Numbered from the stretch's first letter, positions 50,514-59,552 are shown. The stretch is 64,000 nt of DNA from Candidatus Gastranaerophilales bacterium (GCA_944326555.1 CALVEK010000003.1:59860-123859); one strand, 5' to 3'. Made by a program: numbers and translations. The notes: generated from the letters alone by a model not told the origin.

Positions 50514-50704
50514 ACTCTTCTCCCCTCATAATAATATTATTATCATATTTCTTTGTATTACTATAACCAATGGGATAATTTTTATAGACCATGTGGTCAG
50601 TATGTAGCAAAATTGAGTTAATATATATAAAATCAAATAAATGCAGTAGTTGTGTCTTTACAATATAAATATTATAATTAGACCTAAAGGGAAAATATAG
50701 TTTA

Positions 50705-51403
50705 ATGGCGTCAGTAATTGATTCGATTAGATCAGTATATACGGATAATTACTCCCTGCTTCGGTTGGGGCTTTTTAGCTATGCAATGTATTTAATATAT
50801 ACAATGATAGTTCCATCAAAAAGTTTTAATATTGTAAACGTATTATTGTGGATACTCATAATTTACCTGTATCTAGGATTCTGTACAATTATTATCAGTA
50901 ATAGAATTAACCAAAGGATAGAAACTTTACCAAAATTCAATCCAATATTATTTGTAAGCGCCGCATCTAAAGCCACATTAATATCTATTCCTTTTGTTGT
51001 TATAGGATTATTTGTTGTTAAATTTGTGATAGGCCTGTTCAATTTTGAGGGCTTACCTCAACAGATTGCTCTGTGGATGATACGCTTTTTTATATTCTGT
51101 ATTTTAGTAACAGCTCTAATTAATTTTTCAGAAAAATACGAGGTAAAAGACGGGCTAAATGTATCAAAATTGTTTAACGGTGTAGCAGATGTATTAGTTT
51201 ACACACTATTATGCGTACTTTTAGTAGCAATATTTTCCCTTTTATTATTTGCACCTACACTTTATCTAATTTACACATTTTTTGAGTTTGGGCCAATATT
51301 CCAGTATGTGGCTGTATTTTTTGTTACCATTAATTTGGCATTCATATCAGATTACTGGGGGCAACTACATTTTGATATTGAAAGCAAAGACAATTACTAT
51401 TAA
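50705..51403 (+). CDS. Integral membrane protein, about six spans
   Basis: 232 aa with hydrophobic helices at about 18-35, 42-65, 85-110, 122-145, 165-190 and 195-220 (e.g. VNVLLWILIIYLYLGFCTIII, ATLISIPFVVIGLFVVKFVIGLF, LVYTLLCVLLVAIFSLLLFAP). Few charged residues lie in the membrane part. No transporter motif is recognised. Weak ribosome site AAAGGGA 13 bases upstream. It converges on uvrB with a 4-base gap and no terminator. Function unknown. Confidence 0.7.
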   Translation: MASVIDSIRSVYTDNYSLLRLGLFSYAMYLIYTMIVPSKSFNIVNVLLWILIIYLYLGFCTIIISNRINQRIETLPKFNPILFVSAASKATLISIPFVVIGLFVVKFVIGLFNFEGLPQQIALWMIRFFIFCILVTALINFSEKYEVKDGLNVSKLFNGVADVLVYTLLCVLLVAIFSLLLFAPTLYLIYTFFEFGPIFQYVAVFFVTINLAFISDYWGQLHFDIESKDNYY

Positions 51404-51407
51404 GAGC

Positions 51408-53393
51408 CTACTTGACCATTTCCCTCAATTTCTTCAACTGATTTCTAATTTCTGCCGCACGTTCAAAGTCGAGAACCTTAGCAGCAGAGTGCATGTCTTT
51501 TTCAAGTTTTTTGATAAGTTTAGGAATATCAGAAACTGACAAATTCATCTCAACCATTTCTTCCGCAACAATATCTTCAAGGTTTCTGTAACTTGAAACA
51601 AGCTGTAACAAGTTATTTTCGACAGGCTTTTTAATTGTTTTCGGAATAATATTATGTTTCTTGTTATATTCCATTTGGATTTGTCTACGTCTCATTGTTT
51701 CTGAAATTGCAGCATGCATACTATCAGTAATTTTGTCCGCATACATAATTACTTTGCCTGTGGAATTTCTCGCTGCGCGACCTATTGTTTGAATCAAACT
51801 TGTTTCTGAACGCAAAAATCCCTCTTTGTCAGCATCCATTATCGCAACTAATGAAACCTCAGGGATGTCCAAGCCTTCTCTTAATAAATTTACCCCTACA
51901 AGAACATCAAAAGAACCAAGGCGTAAATCTCGCAGAATTTCGACTCTTTCCAAAGATTGAATTTCACTATGCAAATATCTTACTTTTACACCGAGTTGAT
52001 TCATATATTCGGTTAAATCTTCCGCCATGCGTTTTGTAAGAGTAGTAACAAGGACTCTTTCATTCTTGTCCGTGATTTTTTCAATCTCTTCAATTAGATT
52101 ATCTACCTGATTTTTTGTAGGTCTAACATCAATATCCGGATCAACGAGTCCTGTCGGACGAATTATTTGTTCAACAATCTGTTCGGATATACTTCTCTCA
52201 AACTCAGCAGGTGTAGCAGATATAAATATCTTTTGATGTACTCTATCCCAAAATTCTTTATCTGTGAGAGGTCTGTTATCCTTAGCACATGGCAATCTAA
52301 AACCATAATCAATCAAAACATCTTTTCTGGCAGCATCACCTCTGCACATACCTTTTAATTGAGGAATAGTAACATGAGACTCATCAATTACAAGCAAGAA
52401 ATCATCTTTAAAATAATCAATCAAAGTTTTTGGAGGAGTACCCGGTGCTCTTCTTTCTATGATTCTTGAATAGTTTTCTATTCCTGAGCAATATCCCATC
52501 TCCTTTATCATCTCAATATCGTACTTAACTCTTTGTTCAAGACGTTGAGCCTCAACCAATTTATTTTGTGAATACAATTCAGAAAGGCGGAGTTTGAGCT
52601 CTTCTCTAATCAATCTTATAGTTTCTTCTTTATCTTCGTCATCTGAAAGATAATGTACGGCGGGAAAAAGCACTACCTCATCAGGTGTTTCTATAATCTC
52701 GCCCGTTACATTATCAATTCTTGTTATCTTTTCAATTTCATCACCAAAAAAGCTAACACGAGTGATTATTTTCTCATAAGAAGGCATAATTTCGACAAAA
52801 TCACCTCTTGCACGAAAATTTGCCCTATCTAGTTCTATATCGTTTCGTGTGTATTGTGCAGAAACAAGATGATTTAATAAATCATCTCTCTCCATTTGCT
52901 GTCCTACTTTTAAAGAAACAGAACCCTTATAATAACTTTCGGGAGAACCCAAGCCGTAAATACAGCTTACTGAAGCAATTACAATAACATCATTTCTTGT
53001 GTACAAACTACGAGTAGTATTATGTCTTAGTCTGTCGATTTCCTCATTTATAGTAGCTGATTTTTCTATAAAAGTATCTGTTCTTGGAATATAAGCCTCC
53101 GGCTGGTAATAATCATAATAGCTAATAAAATACTCAACCGCATTGTCAGGGAAAAGCTCCTTGAATTCGTTATACAACTGAGCAGCAAGAGTCTTGTTGT
53201 GTGCAATTACAAGCGTTGGTTTTTGAATGCGTTCTATAACATTTGCAATTGTAAATGTTTTGCCCGAACCCGTTATACCAAGGAGAGTTTGAGCATCACA
53301 TCCCAATTTCAGGCCATCAACAAGTGCATCTATAGCTTTAGGCTGATCTCCTGCAGGTTTCATATTAGATACAATTTTGAACTTTTTTTGCAT
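51408..53393 (-). CDS. uvrB: UvrABC excinuclease subunit UvrB
   Basis: 661 aa. Damage-verification helicase of nucleotide excision repair. Motifs: Walker [13 protein letters not shown] (about 40-51), beta-hairpin region [20 protein letters not shown] box [59 protein letters not shown] (motifs V-VI), and the C-terminal UVR domain [31 protein letters not shown] that binds UvrC/UvrA. Length is typical. No ribosome site or SOS box was noted; transcribed alone. Confidence 0.97.
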   Translation of the reverse strand: MQKKFKIVSNMKPAGDQPKAIDALVDGLKLGCDAQTLLGITGSGKTFTIANVIERIQKPTLVIAHNKTLAAQLYNEFKELFPDNAVEYFISYYDYYQPEAYIPRTDTFIEKSATINEEIDRLRHNTTRSLYTRNDVIVIASVSCIYGLGSPESYYKGSVSLKVGQQMERDDLLNHLVSAQYTRNDIELDRANFRARGDFVEIMPSYEKIITRVSFFGDEIEKITRIDNVTGEIIETPDEVVLFPAVHYLSDDEDKEETIRLIREELKLRLSELYSQNKLVEAQRLEQRVKYDIEMIKEMGYCSGIENYSRIIERRAPGTPPKTLIDYFKDDFLLVIDESHVTIPQLKGMCRGDAARKDVLIDYGFRLPCAKDNRPLTDKEFWDRVHQKIFISATPAEFERSISEQIVEQIIRPTGLVDPDIDVRPTKNQVDNLIEEIEKITDKNERVLVTTLTKRMAEDLTEYMNQLGVKVRYLHSEIQSLERVEILRDLRLGSFDVLVGVNLLREGLDIPEVSLVAIMDADKEGFLRSETSLIQTIGRAARNSTGKVIMYADKITDSMHAAISETMRRRQIQMEYNKKHNIIPKTIKKPVENNLLQLVSSYRNLEDIVAEEMVEMNLSVSDIPKLIKKLEKDMHSAAKVLDFERAAEIRNQLKKLREMVK

Positions 53394-53516
53394 AACTATA
53401 TATTATCATTAATTCATATTAATTTAATATTAATATGCAGCATTATCCTTTCAGACTTGTTTCAAGCGAATATGTCTTGTATAATCAAGTCATTATAGCA
53501 TCACAGGGGATAAAAA

Positions 53517-54932
53517 ATGGCAAACAATACTATTGCACAGGCACTTATAAAAGCACAACAGTTTGAAGATGAAGATAAATACGAACAAGCGTATGAATGT
53601 TATAAGTACGCCCATGAGATAGACAAAAATGATACTGATGTTTTGCAAAGACTTGCGACTTGTGCACAAATGCTGCAACAACACGAAGATGCTATAAACT
53701 ACTGGAATCTTTACATGGCAATCAAACCTGAAGATCCTCTATCATACACTCAACTGTTAGATTTATATTTTCATGACAACAAATATGACTATTACATGAC
53801 TCGTGCAAAACTAAAAACTATTGAAGGAAGACTCGCACAAGCAACAGATGACTACAAAAAAGCCATTAATAATACATCTGACGACAAGGATATAATTAAC
53901 GCAAGATATTTACTTGCACAAACATACCAGATTATTGAAAAGCCTATGCAAGCAATTGATGAATACCTCAAGATACTTGATTATGAACAGAATGAAACAG
54001 TCTATCTCTCACTTGCAAATTTGTACATAAAAGAAGACAAATCAGCAGCATTACATATATTAAATCAGGCAATAAGTGAATATCCTGAAAATAACGAAAT
54101 CAAAAATATGCTCTGCCAGATATATCTTTCAACTGGAGATTATGAAAAAGCAGAAAATTATGCAACAAATAATTTTGACAAAATAAAATCAATGCTTATG
54201 CAAGAAAAAAACGATTCAGCATTTGAAATGTTGCAACAATTGTCAGACAAAGAAAAACAAGACTCAAAATTTGCCGCACTAATGGCAGAATACTACTACA
54301 ACAAAAACGACAATGAAAATACATTAAAATACATAGATATTTTTGAAAAATCCAATCAAGATAGCCCTCTACCCAGCCAAATGAGAGCTCTTGTTTATGA
54401 AAAACTAAATAAAGACTTTGAAGCACATTTCAACTGGGGTAAATACTATATTAAGAAAAAAAATATGGAACTTGCTTTGGATGAATATCTTAATGCATAC
54501 AATAGCAATCCGCAAAATACTGACATAATCAAAGAATTGATAAATTTATATTCCGCACTGGAAGACCAATTTGCTTGTGCGGAATTTTGCGAAAAATTGG
54601 TACAAATCGAAAAAGATGATACAGCTACTTTGAAAAGATTAATCAAATTCTATGAAGAACAAGGATATGAAGAAAAAGTCATGGATTACTTGTACCAATT
54701 GACTGAAATAAATCCAAAAGATTATGAAACTCTCCTAAAATTAGCAAAACATGCCGAAAAAAATAAAAAAATAGGCGATGCAATTGATTACTATGAAAAA
54801 TATATAAAATTTGCTCCCAATTGTGATGAAAAAGAAGAAGCAAAAGTCAAACTAAATATGCTAACTACAGGTGAAATTGGAGAAGAAGAGGGTATTTTAG
54901 ACAAAATATTGGGCCTGTTCTCAAAAAGATAA
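53517..54932 (+). CDS. Tetratricopeptide-repeat protein
   Basis: 471 aa, ATG preceded by GGGG at eight bases. TPR-type units cover nearly the whole length, e.g. DKYEQAYECYKYAHEIDKNDTDVLQRLATCAQML, NARYLLAQTYQIIEKPMQAIDEYLKILDYEQN and KIGDAIDYYEKYIKFAPN. The C-terminus is Glu/Gly-rich and ends LDKILGLFSKR, a possible amphipathic anchor. No signal peptide. It is followed directly by the tRNA-Val promoter. Function unknown beyond a scaffold role. Confidence 0.83.
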   Translation: MANNTIAQALIKAQQFEDEDKYEQAYECYKYAHEIDKNDTDVLQRLATCAQMLQQHEDAINYWNLYMAIKPEDPLSYTQLLDLYFHDNKYDYYMTRAKLKTIEGRLAQATDDYKKAINNTSDDKDIINARYLLAQTYQIIEKPMQAIDEYLKILDYEQNETVYLSLANLYIKEDKSAALHILNQAISEYPENNEIKNMLCQIYLSTGDYEKAENYATNNFDKIKSMLMQEKNDSAFEMLQQLSDKEKQDSKFAALMAEYYYNKNDNENTLKYIDIFEKSNQDSPLPSQMRALVYEKLNKDFEAHFNWGKYYIKKKNMELALDEYLNAYNSNPQNTDIIKELINLYSALEDQFACAEFCEKLVQIEKDDTATLKRLIKFYEEQGYEEKVMDYLYQLTEINPKDYETLLKLAKHAEKNKKIGDAIDYYEKYIKFAPNCDEKEEAKVKLNMLTTGEIGEEEGILDKILGLFSKR

Positions 54933-54940
54933 AAATATTG

Positions 54941-54968
54941 TTGACAGAGATTATTTATTTAGTAATAT
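54941..54968 (+). promoter_or_regulatory. Promoter of tRNA-Val
   Basis: TTGACA (54941-54946), 16-base spacer, TAATAT (54963-54968), 22 bases before the mature tRNA 5' end. Confidence 0.75.
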
Positions 54969-54990
54969 AGTTATACAAACTAATTGAGTT

Positions 54991-55066
54991 GGGCGTTTAG
55001 CTCAGTTGGTAGAGCGCTTCCCTTACAAGGAAGATGTCGGGAGTTCGAGCCTCTCAACGCCCACCA
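54991..55066 (+). tRNA. tRNA-Val (anticodon UAC), CCA encoded
   Basis: 76 bases folding into a full cloverleaf: acceptor GGGCGTT with AACGCCC, D-arm GCTC...GAGC with AGTTGGTA, anticodon loop CTTACAA (TAC) on stem CTTCC/GGAAG, T-loop GTTCGAG, then A and genomic CCA. TAC reads GUA valine codons. A terminator follows after 2 bases. The 3' end plus terminator is duplicated 162 bases downstream. Confidence 0.97.
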
Positions 55067-55104
55067 TTAAAAGACTTCGTAAGAAGTCTTTTTTTATGCG
55101 TTTC
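55054..55104 (+). repeat. Direct repeat, copy 1 (tRNA-Val 3' end plus terminator)
   Basis: 51 bases starting at TCAACGCCCACC inside the tRNA T-arm/acceptor and running through the terminator to ATGCGTTTC. It matches 55216-55266 at 49 of 51 positions. Confidence 0.9.
55069..55092 (+). terminator. Rho-independent terminator of tRNA-Val
   Basis: Stem AAAAGACTTC / GAAGTCTTTT (55069-55078 with 55083-55092), loop GTAA, followed by further T bases. Confidence 0.85.
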
Positions 55105-55215
55105 GAGTCTACGCCTCTTCTGGCTTACTTGAAAATCTGGACTTCTCGTCCGATTTTCTACGTAATCTGCGCATACTTTACTTGTACGGCTCATTCTTCG
55201 CCTACAATTAAAGCA

Positions 55216-55266
55216 TCAACGCCCACCATTAAAAGACTTTGTGAGAAGTCTTTTTTTATGCGTTTC
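55216..55266 (+). repeat. Direct repeat, copy 2 (displaced tRNA-Val 3' fragment plus terminator)
   Basis: 51 bases, starting TCAACGCCCACC, with two differences from copy 1, both in the terminator loop region. The 111 bases between the copies (55105-55215) are GC-richer and contain a hairpin GAAAATC-T-GGAC / GTCC-GATTTTC at 55131-55158. No open frame of note occurs between them. Confidence 0.9.
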
Positions 55267-55378
55267 TAATTCCCCACATATAATTAACATTAAACATAAA
55301 TAGCGTTACATTTTTGTAATATAAATACAAGCTCAAAAATATATAATGTACCAATCACTAATGGAGTAATGGTATATT

Positions 55379-55567
55379 ATGAAAAAAATCTTACTTACAA
55401 TTGCGTTACTATTCGTTACAACAGGTGCATGTTTTGCAATTATGAACAAAGTAAAGATAGATAACAGGCAAGGTTGTTGCTCGCACCATGGAGGAGTCTG
55501 CGGCTGCAGCTCAGGACGGGCAGTTTGTTGCGATGGAACATATAGTCCAAGCTGCGGGTGTAATTAA
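55379..55567 (+). CDS. Small secreted Cys-rich protein
   Basis: 62 aa. Signal peptide MKKILLTIALLFVTTGACFA, then a short mature part with eight Cys residues in two clusters, CCSHHGGVCGCSSGRAVCC and CGCN, Gly-rich. The clusters and HH pair suggest a small metal-binding or disulfide-rich knuckle. The signal peptide could alternatively be read as a lipobox (TTGAC), giving a lipoprotein. The stop overlaps the next secreted gene by one base (TAATG), so they form a pair. Confidence 0.78.
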   Translation: MKKILLTIALLFVTTGACFAIMNKVKIDNRQGCCSHHGGVCGCSSGRAVCCDGTYSPSCGCN

Positions 55568-55968
55568 TGAAGTATAAACTCTTATTTGTAATACTAACAC
55601 TGATTATTACCGGCACAAGAACTATAGCTGCACATCAATATCTCGAAAAAGAATATCAAAGCCAATGGTGCACAGCAAATAAAGGTATTACTGAAAAAAT
55701 TTTACAGGATGGAGCAAGAGTTGATTGCATAACTAATGAATACGCAATCGAGTTTGACTTTGCAAACAAATGGGCAGAATCTGTAGGACAAGCACTATAT
55801 TACAGCATATCGCTAAACAAACCAGCAGGTATAGTTTTAATTATGGAAAATCCACAAAAGGATGAACGTTATCTAAAAAGACTTAATGCAGTAGCTCAAA
55901 AATACAACATAAAGGTTTGGACAATGACCCCCTCGGATATGGCTTGTAAAGAGGCTTTCGAAAAGTAA
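55567..55968 (+). CDS. Secreted protein with PD-(D/E)XK-like nuclease pattern
   Basis: 133 aa. Signal peptide of about 21 residues (MKYKLLFVILTLIITGTRTIAA). The mature part reads GARVDCITNEYAIEFDFANKWAESVGQALYYSISLNKPAGIVLIMENP. D-C-x-x...E-F-D-x-x-x-K followed by a Q-A-LYY helix and a GIVLIM strand matches the core of restriction-endonuclease-like folds (acidic residue, E-x-D/K strand, then helix). A catalytic role is inferred, not shown. Coupled by a one-base overlap to the Cys-rich secreted protein. The export of a nuclease-like fold is unusual. Confidence 0.65.
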   Translation: MKYKLLFVILTLIITGTRTIAAHQYLEKEYQSQWCTANKGITEKILQDGARVDCITNEYAIEFDFANKWAESVGQALYYSISLNKPAGIVLIMENPQKDERYLKRLNAVAQKYNIKVWTMTPSDMACKEAFEK

Positions 55969-56025
55969 TATTATTCTAATGAAGAAGAATTGTTAAGAAA
56001 ACTTAACAAAAAACAAATAAAAAAA

Positions 56026-56065
56026 GCAATTCTTCAATCATAAATGTTTTTATTTATATACGAGG
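56026..56065 (+). promoter_or_regulatory. Shared promoter-like element, copy C
   Basis: GCAATT (56026-56031), 19-base spacer ending AAATGTTTT, TATTTA (56051-56056), followed by TATACGAGG. Same geometry as copies B and D; the TACGAGG tail equals copy A. It lies about 40 bases before the 174-aa paralogue. Confidence 0.55.
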
Positions 56066-56096
56066 AATTAATTACAACACGAGAGGACATCCAACA

Positions 56097-56621
56097 ATGG
56101 GTTATGCAATTTTCACAGCAAGAAAATTGATGTTGACCAACCGCATTAACCAAATAAGTTTTAGGATAATGCAGTTGACACAACAACAACAGACCTTGGC
56201 CGATAACGCCGCCAGAATGGAACGCGCTATCGCTAACACAAGGAACCTCTTCAGCAGCATCGGTAATGCATTCCAAATGGGACTTCAAATGCAGCAACAA
56301 ACTGCAATGCAAGGACTTTATCAAAATATACAAGCAAACGGCGGAAAAATAGACCAAAGTGCATTAAGCTCTATTGGAAGTTTACTTGGTGGTGGTACAA
56401 ACTTCATGTCAACTCCAATGGGTATGTTTATGACACTTATGAATCAATCAATAGAAATGACAAGTCAAAACGAGCTGAGAAATGTAAAAGAAATGGAAAA
56501 TCAGATCGAATTGCAAAGAAAATCATTGGAAACACAACTCAGTGCCGCACAAAAAGAACTGGAAAAAGTCGAACAAGCAGAAGACAAAAATATCGAAAGA
56601 TCAGCTCCGAAATTCGCATAA
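56097..56621 (+). CDS. Taxon-type helical protein, paralogue of the gene at 4506
   Basis: 174 aa, ATG preceded by GAGAGGA. Conserved N-terminal block YAIFTARKLMLTNRINQISFRIMQLTQQQQTLADNAARME and C-terminal block KSLETQLSAAQKELEKVEQAEDKNIERSAPKFA match the protein at 4506-5051. The middle (about 50-125) is Met/Gln/Asn/Gly-rich with no similarity to the paralogue. No signal peptide. Long amphipathic ends around a variable middle suggest a self-assembling or secreted structural protein, by analogy to the layout of flagellins and related filament proteins; this is inference. Own promoter-like element and terminator. Confidence 0.75.
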   Translation: MGYAIFTARKLMLTNRINQISFRIMQLTQQQQTLADNAARMERAIANTRNLFSSIGNAFQMGLQMQQQTAMQGLYQNIQANGGKIDQSALSSIGSLLGGGTNFMSTPMGMFMTLMNQSIEMTSQNELRNVKEMENQIELQRKSLETQLSAAQKELEKVEQAEDKNIERSAPKFA

Positions 56622-56661
56622 TAATCATAATAAAAACAAATACGAATACACCAATAATGAA

Positions 56662-56688
56662 AACCGAATCAAAAGATTCGGTTTTTTT
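56662..56688. terminator. Bidirectional rho-independent terminator
   Basis: Stem AACCGAATC / GATTCGGTT (56662-56670 with 56675-56683), loop AAAA, T-run after. It separates the 174-aa gene and converging rarA. Confidence 0.85.
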
Positions 56689-56694
56689 CTTTTA

Positions 56695-57924
56695 TTATTT
56701 AAAATATTTTTTGTCTTTCATTTCATCAGGCATAAATTGCTGTTTATACTCAGGATTTGCGTGCGTATACACATATCCCTTACCAAAACCGTATTTTTGA
56801 GCATCTTTGTAATGAGCATCTCTAAGATGCATCGGCGGAGGATAATCCAATCCACTCGAAATATCTGATAAAGCACTATCAATAGCACATATTGCCGAAT
56901 TCGATTTTGGAGCATCACAAACATAAGCTACGGCAAGCGCAAGAGGGATTCTTCCCTCAGGTAATCCTAAAAGTTCAACAGCTTTGTATGCATTGACAGC
57001 AACATTAAGAGCATTAGGATCAGCCAATCCGACATCTTCAGAAGCACAGACTATTAAACGTCTTGCAATAAATCTTGGATCTTCTCCACCTGCAATCATC
57101 TTTGCAAGCCAATATATAGCCGCATTTTTATCACTGCCTCGCATACTCTTTTGAAAAGCAGAAGCCATGTCATAGTGTTCTTGCCTAGAGTATTTTATAC
57201 TTTTTTCTTGAGCCAAAGTTTCTAAAATTTCAAGCGACAATACCCTTTTATTATCCTTATAATCAGCAGCAAAATACGCATTTTCAACAAGATTCAAAGC
57301 TAACCTTGCATCTCCGCCCGAATATTTTATTACAAAATCCAAAACCTCCTGCTTTAAGACTATAGGCCCATGCTTGTCAGAAAGAAACTTAAATCCCTTT
57401 GAAACAATGTCAGATATATTATCATCAGACAACGGTTTTAGCATCATAACCTGAACTCTTGAAATTAGAGCCGGAACTACCTGAAAAGAAGGATTTTCCG
57501 TAGTTGAACCAATAAGATAGAAAGTACCGTTTTCCAAATATGGCAATAAAGCATCTTGCTGCGTTTTGCTATAACGATGTATTTCATCAATAAAAAGAAT
57601 TGTCTTTTTGCCGTACCTTAAATTTTCTTTAGCTTTATCAACACACTCTTTTATATCTTTTATCCCCGAACTCACTGCGGAAAGTTCAATGAAATCACTG
57701 CTTGTTTGAGTGGCAATTAATCTTGCCAATGTTGTTTTTCCACACCCCGGAGGCCCCCAAAAAATACAAGAAAAAAGTCGTCCTGAACGCAATAAATTTA
57801 AAAAGGCAGTATTAGAACCAACAACTTGGTTTTGACCAAGATATTCTTCCAAAGTCTTTGGACGCAATGTTTCTGCCAAAGGTATTTGCTTATTTTGATT
57901 TTCCAGTGTGTCAAATAAATTCAT
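56695..57924 (-). CDS. rarA: Replication-associated recombination protein A (RarA/MgsA)
   Basis: 409 aa from ATG 57924, with AAGGAG ten bases upstream (a longer frame starts at 57960 without support). Clamp-loader-like AAA+ ATPase acting at stalled forks. Motifs: RPKTLEEYLGQ, Walker A FWGPPGCGKTTLARLIA, Walker B TILFIDEIHRYSKTQQDALLPYLE, sensor 1 IGSTTENPSF, arginine finger PALISRVQVM; the C-terminal MgsA domain has FQKSMRGSDKNAAIYWLAKMIAGGEDPRFIARRLIV. All motifs intact. Confidence 0.96.
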   Translation of the reverse strand: MNLFDTLENQNKQIPLAETLRPKTLEEYLGQNQVVGSNTAFLNLLRSGRLFSCIFWGPPGCGKTTLARLIATQTSSDFIELSAVSSGIKDIKECVDKAKENLRYGKKTILFIDEIHRYSKTQQDALLPYLENGTFYLIGSTTENPSFQVVPALISRVQVMMLKPLSDDNISDIVSKGFKFLSDKHGPIVLKQEVLDFVIKYSGGDARLALNLVENAYFAADYKDNKRVLSLEILETLAQEKSIKYSRQEHYDMASAFQKSMRGSDKNAAIYWLAKMIAGGEDPRFIARRLIVCASEDVGLADPNALNVAVNAYKAVELLGLPEGRIPLALAVAYVCDAPKSNSAICAIDSALSDISSGLDYPPPMHLRDAHYKDAQKYGFGKGYVYTHANPEYKQQFMPDEMKDKKYFK

Positions 57925-58008
57925 CAATACTCCTTTACAACATGATAAATTGATGAACACTCAAAGTCAAAACATGACAAAGCATGAAATTCAGTTATAA
58001 TTAAAAAC

Positions 58009-58617
58009 ATGAAGAAAATTGCAAGAAAAATACTTTTAATATTTTTCATAACAATAATCTGCACAGGAGCGGGTTATAAAGGATCATTGCCAAATATTGA
58101 AGGCAGCTTTGAGTACAAAAGAAGCACTCCATCAGTAACAAAGCCTATATATAACACCATAGACGAAACAGAAAAAAAACCAAATTATAAAAAAGTACCA
58201 AGAGAAAATAAAACATATATTGATATTATTTTAAAAAAAGACAGAACTTCACCTTATATAAATGACTTGAATGACGTTATTTTGATATTAGAAAAAATGC
58301 AAAAATGCATAGATAACGGCGGAAGTATCCAAAAATTCAATGCAATAGCAAGTTCAATTATAGACCATGCCGACTACATGAGTGAGAAATACGCCAATAG
58401 TCCTGAGCGCTATTACATATCATTTGCAAAATTGCAAAATATAGCAGTACAAGCGAGAAATATCGCAACCTTAAGATGTGAATCACTTGTATACATAAAA
58501 TATTTGACATATCAGGGAGAAGGCCAAATATACAGTAAAGACAGTATTAACAGACAACTTCAAATATTCAGAGAAGAATTGGAAAGCACTATTAAAATAA
58601 TGAAGGACTCAAGATAA
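58009..58617 (+). CDS. Secreted hypothetical protein
   Basis: 202 aa. Signal peptide of about 20 residues (MKKIARKILLIFFITIICTGAG; the Cys could also be a lipobox). A basic, Pro/Lys-rich linker (about 40-70) is followed by a helical domain (LNDVILILEKMQKCIDNGGSIQKFNAIASSIIDHADYMSEKY, FREELESTIKIMKDSR) with two Cys residues. No known family. Divergent from rarA; its promoter must lie in 57925-58008. Confidence 0.65.
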   Translation: MKKIARKILLIFFITIICTGAGYKGSLPNIEGSFEYKRSTPSVTKPIYNTIDETEKKPNYKKVPRENKTYIDIILKKDRTSPYINDLNDVILILEKMQKCIDNGGSIQKFNAIASSIIDHADYMSEKYANSPERYYISFAKLQNIAVQARNIATLRCESLVYIKYLTYQGEGQIYSKDSINRQLQIFREELESTIKIMKDSR

Positions 58618-58712
58618 CCAAAAGAGTGATAATCTAAAGTCTGATGATAAAAAAGAAATGCTGATTTATTTTTATACAATCAGGTATAAATCGGATCGAG
58701 GATTAATCAGTT

Positions 58713-59552
58713 ATGTACAAAAAATTGCTAACAATTTGCTTTCTAATTTCAATGTCAGCACCTGCTTTTGCTTATAAGGTAAAAACATTTAAACCATTAC
58801 TTCCCCCACAAATGCAGTCAGTACCGCAGCTACAAGATATTTACACACAACCTCCGTCAATAAATGAAAGTTATCCCAAGATAACTCAACTTGAGCTCAA
58901 TATTTTCAAAAAGAGCTATGAAAAGGAAAGTATATATTCAAGACTGACAAGACTCGAAAATAGAGTATTTAGAAGAAGTTTTACAGGCATGCCTCTAGCA
59001 TCAAGAGTAGATAACATTTTAAGTAATATCGATGTTGGTATTATGTACGGAATAAAGAGTCAGGATTTGGCAAAACTGGAAATCAAAGTTCTAGGTAGAA
59101 CATATAACGGAGATGATACTGAATCCAGAATTGCAAGACTTGAAAAAGAAATGATAGGAGCAATGCAAGGTGGAAACTTAAAAGAACGATATGAAACAGT
59201 ATTAAAAGCCTCAAAGCATTACAATTCTTATCCGGAAATAGCTCAAAGCCAAGTTGTTTATCCAAATAGCCAATATGGTTATTCTCCGTACTCAATGTAT
59301 CCTAAACAAAGTTTTTACAACAATTCAAACGGAGGTGTAAACGGAATATTACAAAAAATTGCAGGCATGTTTTTTGGAGACATAGGTAATGGAAGTTTTA
59401 CAGGAATGACACCACCAATTTATGATCCATATAATATGTATGGATTTAATAATCCCGGCATGGGGCAACAGGAGTATGCTGTAGGCAATACCGGAGGATA
59501 CATTCGAAACAGGAATATAGGAAATGGAACCACTGTAAGAATATTAGACTAA
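58713..59552 (+). CDS. Secreted repeat protein (Leu-Glu/Arg-Leu-Glu motif repeats)
   Basis: 279 aa, signal peptide MYKKLLTICFLISMSAPAFA. Residues 55-165 contain two or three related units: ITQLELNIFKKSYEKESIYSRLTRLENRVFRRSF and LAKLEIKVLGRTYNGDDTESRIARLEKEMIG, with pattern LE-x-x-V-x-x-R/K-x-Y/F followed by R-L/I-x-R-LE. The C-terminal 110 residues are Gly/Tyr/Asn/Pro-rich and probably disordered. Similar LE/RLE repeats occur in cyanobacterial exported proteins, as far as I recall. GAGGA lies upstream of ATG. Function unknown. Confidence 0.68.
   Translation: MYKKLLTICFLISMSAPAFAYKVKTFKPLLPPQMQSVPQLQDIYTQPPSINESYPKITQLELNIFKKSYEKESIYSRLTRLENRVFRRSFTGMPLASRVDNILSNIDVGIMYGIKSQDLAKLEIKVLGRTYNGDDTESRIARLEKEMIGAMQGGNLKERYETVLKASKHYNSYPEIAQSQVVYPNSQYGYSPYSMYPKQSFYNNSNGGVNGILQKIAGMFFGDIGNGSFTGMTPPIYDPYNMYGFNNPGMGQQEYAVGNTGGYIRNRNIGNGTTVRILD

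Noticed and set aside
55006..55269. 87-codon open frame across tRNA-Val and its downstream repeat
   Set aside because: It starts inside the tRNA and its internal similarity (PTIKRL-KSFFMRF twice) is only the 51-base DNA repeat read in frame.
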